Positions 17,832 to 22,564 of a stretch of 22,564 nucleotides of DNA are shown here, one piece after another (the stretch's first letter is position 1; each line of letters starts with the position of its first letter). The notes beneath the pieces are model-generated. The model was not told the DNA's origin. It saw only the letters and a program-made list of their open reading frames with translations, and did not search any database. The stretch spans positions 1-22,564 of the forward strand of contig LRSR01008057.1 of NCBI GenBank assembly GCA_001579985.1, written 5' to 3'. Source of the stretch: Hypsibius dujardini (taxonomy: Eukaryota; Tardigrada; Eutardigrada; Parachela; Hypsibiidae). A program made the position numbers and the translations under genes.

Positions 17832-20800
17832 ATGGATTCTTCGATGAACGGCACAGCTGAGGCTTCCATAGTCGAGGCCAGTGGCTTAATGAATGAGACA
17901 GAGATAGGAGATGCAGCAGCTGAAATGGAAGTGGATGAGACCGCGGATGCAGTGCCGTTTTTCGTGCTCTCCGAGGATGTCTTGCAAGCTTTAGATATCA
18001 AAACTGTCACGGGTATGCCATTTAGCGTCGCCCTGGGAGGATTTCTAAAGCGGTGCTGTTGCTTTTGTAGGAAAGGGAAGTCTGTACCAACTGCTGAACC
18101 AGTGTTGCACACCGCAGGGATCGCGGCTGCTGTTGCAGTGGATCGCCAGGCCGTTATTGGATGTGGCTGAAATCGGTTGGTTGATTGATGAATTGGTGTA
18201 GCCGACAGATTTTGATAATTATAGGGAGTTCTGTTTGATCGGTTGATTAAGTGAGTGATTCCTTGGGAAACATTTCATTTTCTTCTTTTAAGCCCTTTGA
18301 TTTTATTAAGGTCGGATAATTGCAGCGATTTATCGTCATTTTGATCGTCACGCGAAGAGTGATGGAAGAAATACTGGAGAATTTCGAATTTCATAACTGA
18401 CGTTTAGAATGACCTTCTAATTGAATAACTGATTGATTGATTTGCTCCAGTAACTCTTACGGTGTTTTAAGTTATCTACACGTATCATTCCTACCAGCGT
18501 CTGATGTTTGATATTGATGATGTTTGCTCAATATGATTGTGACTTGGAAGTGACTTTTGCAGATAAACGTCTGGATTTGGTGGAGTTTTTCGTGAAGAAA
18601 CCGTCAGTTCGCCGGACTGTCGCGGACAGCCATCTGAAGAAGTTTCCCGATTTCGGTCCGATCGTTCGGAAGCTCGAGAAGCGACGCATTGGCCTGCAGG
18701 ATTTGTACCGCATCTACCAAGCCATCCAGAAAATTCCCACCTTGGTGAAGGCCATTTTGGCGGAAACGGAAGATGTGGCCCCGAGAGTTGTTCAGCTGAT
18801 CAACGAGCGATTCATCACACCGCTGGACCGCTCGTGTGGCGATTTCACCGACTACCAACTGCTCATCAAGGAGACGGTCGAGCCAACTAATCGACCGGGC
18901 GAGTTTCGGATCAATCCTGCGCTGGTGCCGATCCTTCAAGGTAGGTTTCGCTACAACATCTGAAATCGATTGTCCTATCGGTATTGTCATTGATTGTTTT
19001 ATTTTCAGAAACGGATGGGCAGATCACAGAGTTGGAGGCGCAGATGAAGGAAGACTGGGAGAAAACCTACACGGAAGTGAACATGACGGACAAGACGCTG
19101 AAGCTGGAGTCGGACAGCCGGTTGGGCTATCTCTACCGTGTGACACGCAAGGTAGCTCCAGTCTAGCAGAATGGGCTTTTTTTCTAGCGGAATGGAATTT
19201 TTTGCATTTTTTTTTGGTGATGAAGGTCATACTGATGTTTTGTGTTCGTCGAGTAGGATGAGAAACTGCTGCGGAAGACCACCTTGAAGCTGATCACAGT
19301 GGACACCAAGACGTCGGGTTATCGTTTTCGCACAGAGGAACTGGACAGCCTAAACGAAGATTACCTCCGTCTGACCGCTAAATACACCGCAGCGCAGGAG
19401 AAAGTCATCGTTCAGCTGGTAGAAACCGCCTGTATGCTTCCGCTTCTTCCCCGTTCCGCGAGACCTGTTTCTGCTTTCCTCGTAAATATAACATTATTTT
19501 GTTCCTCGCAATGATAGCCACCTACGCAGTGCCGCTGAAATCATTCAACAAGGTCCTCGCCCCGTTGGATGTCATTGTGGGTCTTGCTAGCGCCGCATTC
19601 AACTCCACCGTGCCTTACGTGCGTCCCACCATTTTGCCTCAAGGTTCGTTTTCATTACGTGTGGCATTTAGAAAGGCACGCGGCTTGTGGCTATCATGTA
19701 GTAGTGAAGTTTTGACCTCTCAGACAACGGAATCATTGAACTGGTGGAATGCCGACACCCTTACATTGAGACCTTCATGGAGCGGAACTTTATTCCCAAT
19801 TCGGTGCGATTCAAACAGGACGAGGCAACCTTCCACATCGTCACCGGTCCCAACATGTAAGCTGAACGTGGGAAATGCAGTGCCTACCATACATCCGCCG
19901 TTGCCAATATCTCCCGTAACAACGCTTTTCCTTTTCAGGGGCGGGAAGAGCACGTACATTAGACAGGTTCGTGGTTTTCCCGTGACATTGAAAGGGATGG
20001 TAGAATTATTAGTTCTTAATTTTTCAGTTAGCTACAAAGGTTAATAGTTGACTGGTCTTAGTTTTTGCTATCTTGCTTCTGCGTCCTTTGGCAGTACTTT
20101 CAGATGAGGCATTATAAGCATGTTTGACAGGTGGCGCTGAACGTCGTAATGGCACAGATTGGCAGCTTTGTTCCCTGCAAGTCCGCCCGAGTATCCCTCA
20201 TCGACGGGGTGTACACCCGCATCGGTGCTGGCGACAGTGTCGAGAAGGGCGTGTCGACCTTCATGATGGAGATGCTGGAGATTCAGGAGATTCTGAAGAG
20301 CGCCACCAAGTATTCGCTCATCATCATTGACGAGCTTGGTCGTGGCACGTCCACCTACGACGGTTACGGTTTAGCTTACGCAGTGTCAGAGTAGGTTTTA
20401 CAAGCCATAATGTCGCAATGAGGCTGTTTCTTCGTAGTCGAGTGATGGTATTGACATTCACCATTTGCTTTAGGAGCATCGCCAATGATTTGGGAGCTTA
20501 CTGCATGCTGACCACGCACTTCAACGAGCTGGCTGAGCTGAAGACCAGCGCGAAGCATGTGGTGCTCAGTCATGTGGCCGCTCTGGTCACGGAGGACGGG
20601 ATCACGTTCCAGTACGCCGTGGAACCGGGTGTCTGCAGCCAAAGCTTCGGCGTGAACGTCGCCCAAATGGCCGGACTCCCAGCGCATGTCATCCAGGTTT
20701 GCACACACGCTCCTTTCTCTTCCACGTTCACGGAAGTTATCTCATTTTCTTGCCGTACTCATTTCAGGATGCCAAAGTCATTCTCGGGGAATTGGAAAAT

Positions 20801-20857
20801 GCGCACAAATTGGGAATGGCCGCCGGCACAGTTTCCCCGGATGCGATGGTCCATTAG
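17832..20857 (+). CDS. MSH2: DNA mismatch repair protein MSH2, apparently short form
   Basis: MutS-family ATPase. Exons 17832-18012, 18071-18175, 18563-18940, 19009-19151, 19257-19431, 19518-19643, 19724-19856, 19939-19966, 20131-20390, 20474-20696, 20768-20857 give 613 residues. The match begins in the lever domain ([31 protein letters not shown]), passes through the clamp ([19 protein letters not shown]) and PYVRPTIL, to the ATPase: Walker [14 protein letters not shown] at 411-423, VSTFMMEM, Walker B with D490/E491 in [22 protein letters not shown], and [17 protein letters not shown]. Human MSH2 has 934 residues. Here about 300 N-terminal residues (mismatch-binding and connector domains) are replaced by about 43 acidic residues, and about 75 C-terminal residues (dimerisation helices) are absent. 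All eleven exons are open and phase-consistent, so it is not an obvious pseudogene. An acceptor just before the ATG leaves room for distant upstream exons. ATTAAA at 21069 may end the mRNA. Confidence 0.88.
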
Positions 20858-22049
20858 CAAGCTGGTCGTCTCGAAATGTAGAATCTACGTATTATTTTAT
20901 CTGTTGCATTTTTATGTGAAATAGTTGAGATTTTATTACAGTACAAGTCATTTTGTGCACTCCTATTCTATTCTCAGCTCTATGTCCAACCTAGCTGCGC
21001 AGGCACCGGGCAGGAATCGTTCATGGTCCGCTGGCCGACATAACGGCCTCAACTCCAAATTTTTTAACATTAAACGTCCATGATCCGTTTACTGTATCCT
21101 CCCGTATGTTGCTGCCCGTTTTACTCTATGCTTTGTGTCAAGCTGCAATCCCCAGGTGCTCCACCAATGTGCTTCCAGTTCCGTGGGCCGTTCATGGCTT
21201 TTTCGTTCCTCCATCCAGCTTCTGTTCTTCTTCAATTTCGTGCTCGAATCCGGCATTTTCCGTTTCCCTCTGATTGTTGGTCTTCAGTCCACCTTTTCGG
21301 GTTTAACCCAGCTGTTCGTTCTTCATTCCAACTTGTTCCACAATCTGGCGCTTTCGTTTTTCAATCCAGCTTTTTTGTTCCTCAACACAACATTTTTGTT
21401 CCACAATCTGGCGCTTTCGTTCATCAATCCAGCTTTCTTGTTCCTCAACCCAAACTTTTTTGTTCCACAATCTGGCGCTTCCGTTCATCAATCCAGATTT
21501 CTTGTTCCTCAACACAACATTTTTGTTCCACAATCTGGCGCTTTCGTTCATCAATCCAGCTTTCTTGTTCCTCAACACAACATCTTTGTTCCACAATCTG
21601 GCGTTTTCGTTCATCAATCCAGCTTTTTTGTTCCTCAACCCAAACTTTTTTATTTGTTTTGTCCTACTGCCTTCTTCCATCTGGCTTTACGAGTATGTTC
21701 TTCAGTCCAGCTTTTTTGTTCCTAATCCAGATATTTCGTCGTTCAATCCATTGTTCGATAAACGACTTGCTTAGCTAACTCGTTCACTGTTATTGTCCAA
21801 TTGTTAAATGGTTAACTCACCGTTTTGTTTGTTGAGACGAGAGCCTAAAAGTTAAGCAGTCGTGTCTTTTGTTCAGGCTTCGCGTTCGCTTTTCCTGTTC
21901 GTGTGTGCAGATAAAAAGTTTCCAAATCTCAAATTTTTTTGTCAAATTTATCGCTTGATTTCACTTTCCTTCACTGTACTGTTTTATTTTTTTAATTCCA
22001 TTCCTAATTAGTAGTCACTCAAGACACTCGAAGGGCTTTCTCCCAAAAG
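20858..22049. other. Intergenic region after MSH2, with a minisatellite
   Basis: The gap runs from the MSH2 stop to the next start codon. It holds the 63-bp minisatellite at 21335-21650, with degenerate copies on either side (about 21190-21334 and 21690-21730). I searched it for the missing MSH2 C-terminal helices and saw none. Long open frames here on both strands come from the repeat. Confidence 0.6.
21335..21650 (+). repeat. 63-bp minisatellite, five units
   Basis: Units begin GTTCCACAATCTGGCG at 21335, 21398, 21462, 21525 and 21588, so the spacing is 63, 64, 63 and 63. Each contains TTCATCAATCCAGCTTTCTT and then TTCCTCAAC. Because 63 is a multiple of three and the unit lacks stops in several frames, long artificial open frames appear on both strands; the single 64-base unit shifts the frame. 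Confidence 0.92.
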
Positions 22050-22564
22050 ATGGACAAATCTCGCACCGGTGTCCACAAAAGCAGGTGAGGTAATCACAGT
22101 GCGACGACATCTTTATCAAAAAGAGAATTAGCAACGGAATGATTTTAATGGGTGCTGATTGCTGCTCACGTATGATGAGGCGTGCTTGTTTCTTTTGTTG
22201 AGCTCTCGATCAAATGGCCGCGCCAAGAAGGACTCTTCCAGCAAGCAGCAGCAGCAGGTCGCCAAGCTGGCTGCCTTCTACACGGGGATGTTGGAACGTT
22301 TGGATAAATACGGTAAAACCAGTTAATCAATCAATCAATCAATCCATGAATTGGGTCAGCCGTTCATATAATACATGACCAACATGAGTATGGATCATTC
22401 AGCAAAATCGTCTACCAATACCAAATACATGTACTTCCACGTAATAAGGCAATCTATATGGTTTTTTTCCAGTTGCGAACTATCAGGCTCAGTTTCGACA
22501 GGAAATGATGGACTTGGGAATCACGGAGGAGGATTGTTTCACTAAAACCTGCAATCTCTACACC
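22050..22564 (+). CDS. Unidentified gene, first three exons (cut by the window edge)
   Basis: Exons 22050-22084, 22203-22312 and 22473-22564 join in phases 2 and 1 and give 79 residues with no stop; the gene continues beyond the window. The N-terminus is polar and basic (MDKSRTGVHKS, RSNGRAKKDSSSKQQQQ), with four Gln from a CAG run. It is followed by probable helices (VAKLAAFYTGMLERLDKY, then VANYQAQFRQEMMDLGI) and ITEEDCFTKTCNLYT. There is no signal peptide or membrane span. I do not recognise the family. Intron 2 contains (AATC)n at 22324-22344. The model rests on good GT-AG sites and consistent phases. Confidence 0.6.
22324..22344. repeat. (AATC)5 microsatellite
   Basis: About five AATC units lie just inside intron 2 of the last gene, roughly ten bases after the donor site. 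This is the same repeat family and the same near-donor position as the tract at 15077-15108. Confidence 0.85.

Noticed and set aside
21080-21778. 232-codon plus-strand frame and a 125-codon minus-strand frame over the minisatellite
   Set aside because: Both depend on the stop-free 63-bp unit; the 64-base unit shifts the frame and no splice chain or family match supports either.
1-22564. tRNA, rRNA and CRISPR arrays
   Set aside because: I saw no tRNA B-box with a matching cloverleaf, no rRNA-like sequence and no spaced direct-repeat array; the repeats present are microsatellites and minisatellites.

Overview
The window is nuclear DNA of a small-genome animal. The genes are split by short GT-AG introns (mostly 50-400 bp), exons are GC-richer than introns, and encoded proteins match metazoan families: MAN1/LEMD3, ribosomal protein S6, Artemis (DCLRE1C), TFIIB, TBC1D19 and MSH2. 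The best clue to the host is a short array of GATGGGTTTT, which from memory is the repeat proposed as the telomere of the tardigrade Hypsibius exemplaris (formerly dujardini). I therefore infer a tardigrade, probably Hypsibius, with moderate confidence. All gene models below were spliced by hand; every listed exon chain keeps one reading frame across its junctions.

Layout: 1-1482 (+) 3' half of MAN1/LEMD3, an inner nuclear membrane protein. 1483-3016 intergenic, with an old 84-bp inverted repeat. 3017-5320 (-) RPS6, carrying an unusual Ala/Lys-rich tail on its own last exon and a perfect 24-bp hairpin in intron 2. 5863-8446 (-) DCLRE1C/Artemis, eight exons, a short 427-residue form with all metal-binding residues. 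8447-9093 shared divergent promoter. 9094-10681 (+) TFIIB. 11517-13773 (+) TBC1D19. 13789-17223 (-) a four-exon gene for a 170-residue protein I cannot name; its stop codon lies 15 bp from that of TBC1D19, and its 1.75-kb second intron holds a MITE-like element, the telomere-type array and AT-rich duplications. 17224-17831 divergent promoter. 17832-20857 (+) MSH2, eleven exons, apparently lacking the N-terminal mismatch-binding and connector domains and the C-terminal dimerisation helices. 20858-22049 intergenic with a 63-bp minisatellite. 22050-22564 (+) the start of another unidentified gene.

The genes do not form one pathway. Two are DNA-repair factors (Artemis in end joining, MSH2 in mismatch repair); the rest are housekeeping. 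Simple tetranucleotide repeats of two families, CAGA/CAGG and GATT, occur repeatedly in introns and intergenic DNA and create many false open frames. I found no tRNA, rRNA, CRISPR array or intact transposase gene. The most notable observations are the trimmed MSH2, the RPS6 tail, the intronic telomere-type array, complementary repeat tracts flanking two Artemis catalytic exons, and the perfect intronic hairpin.
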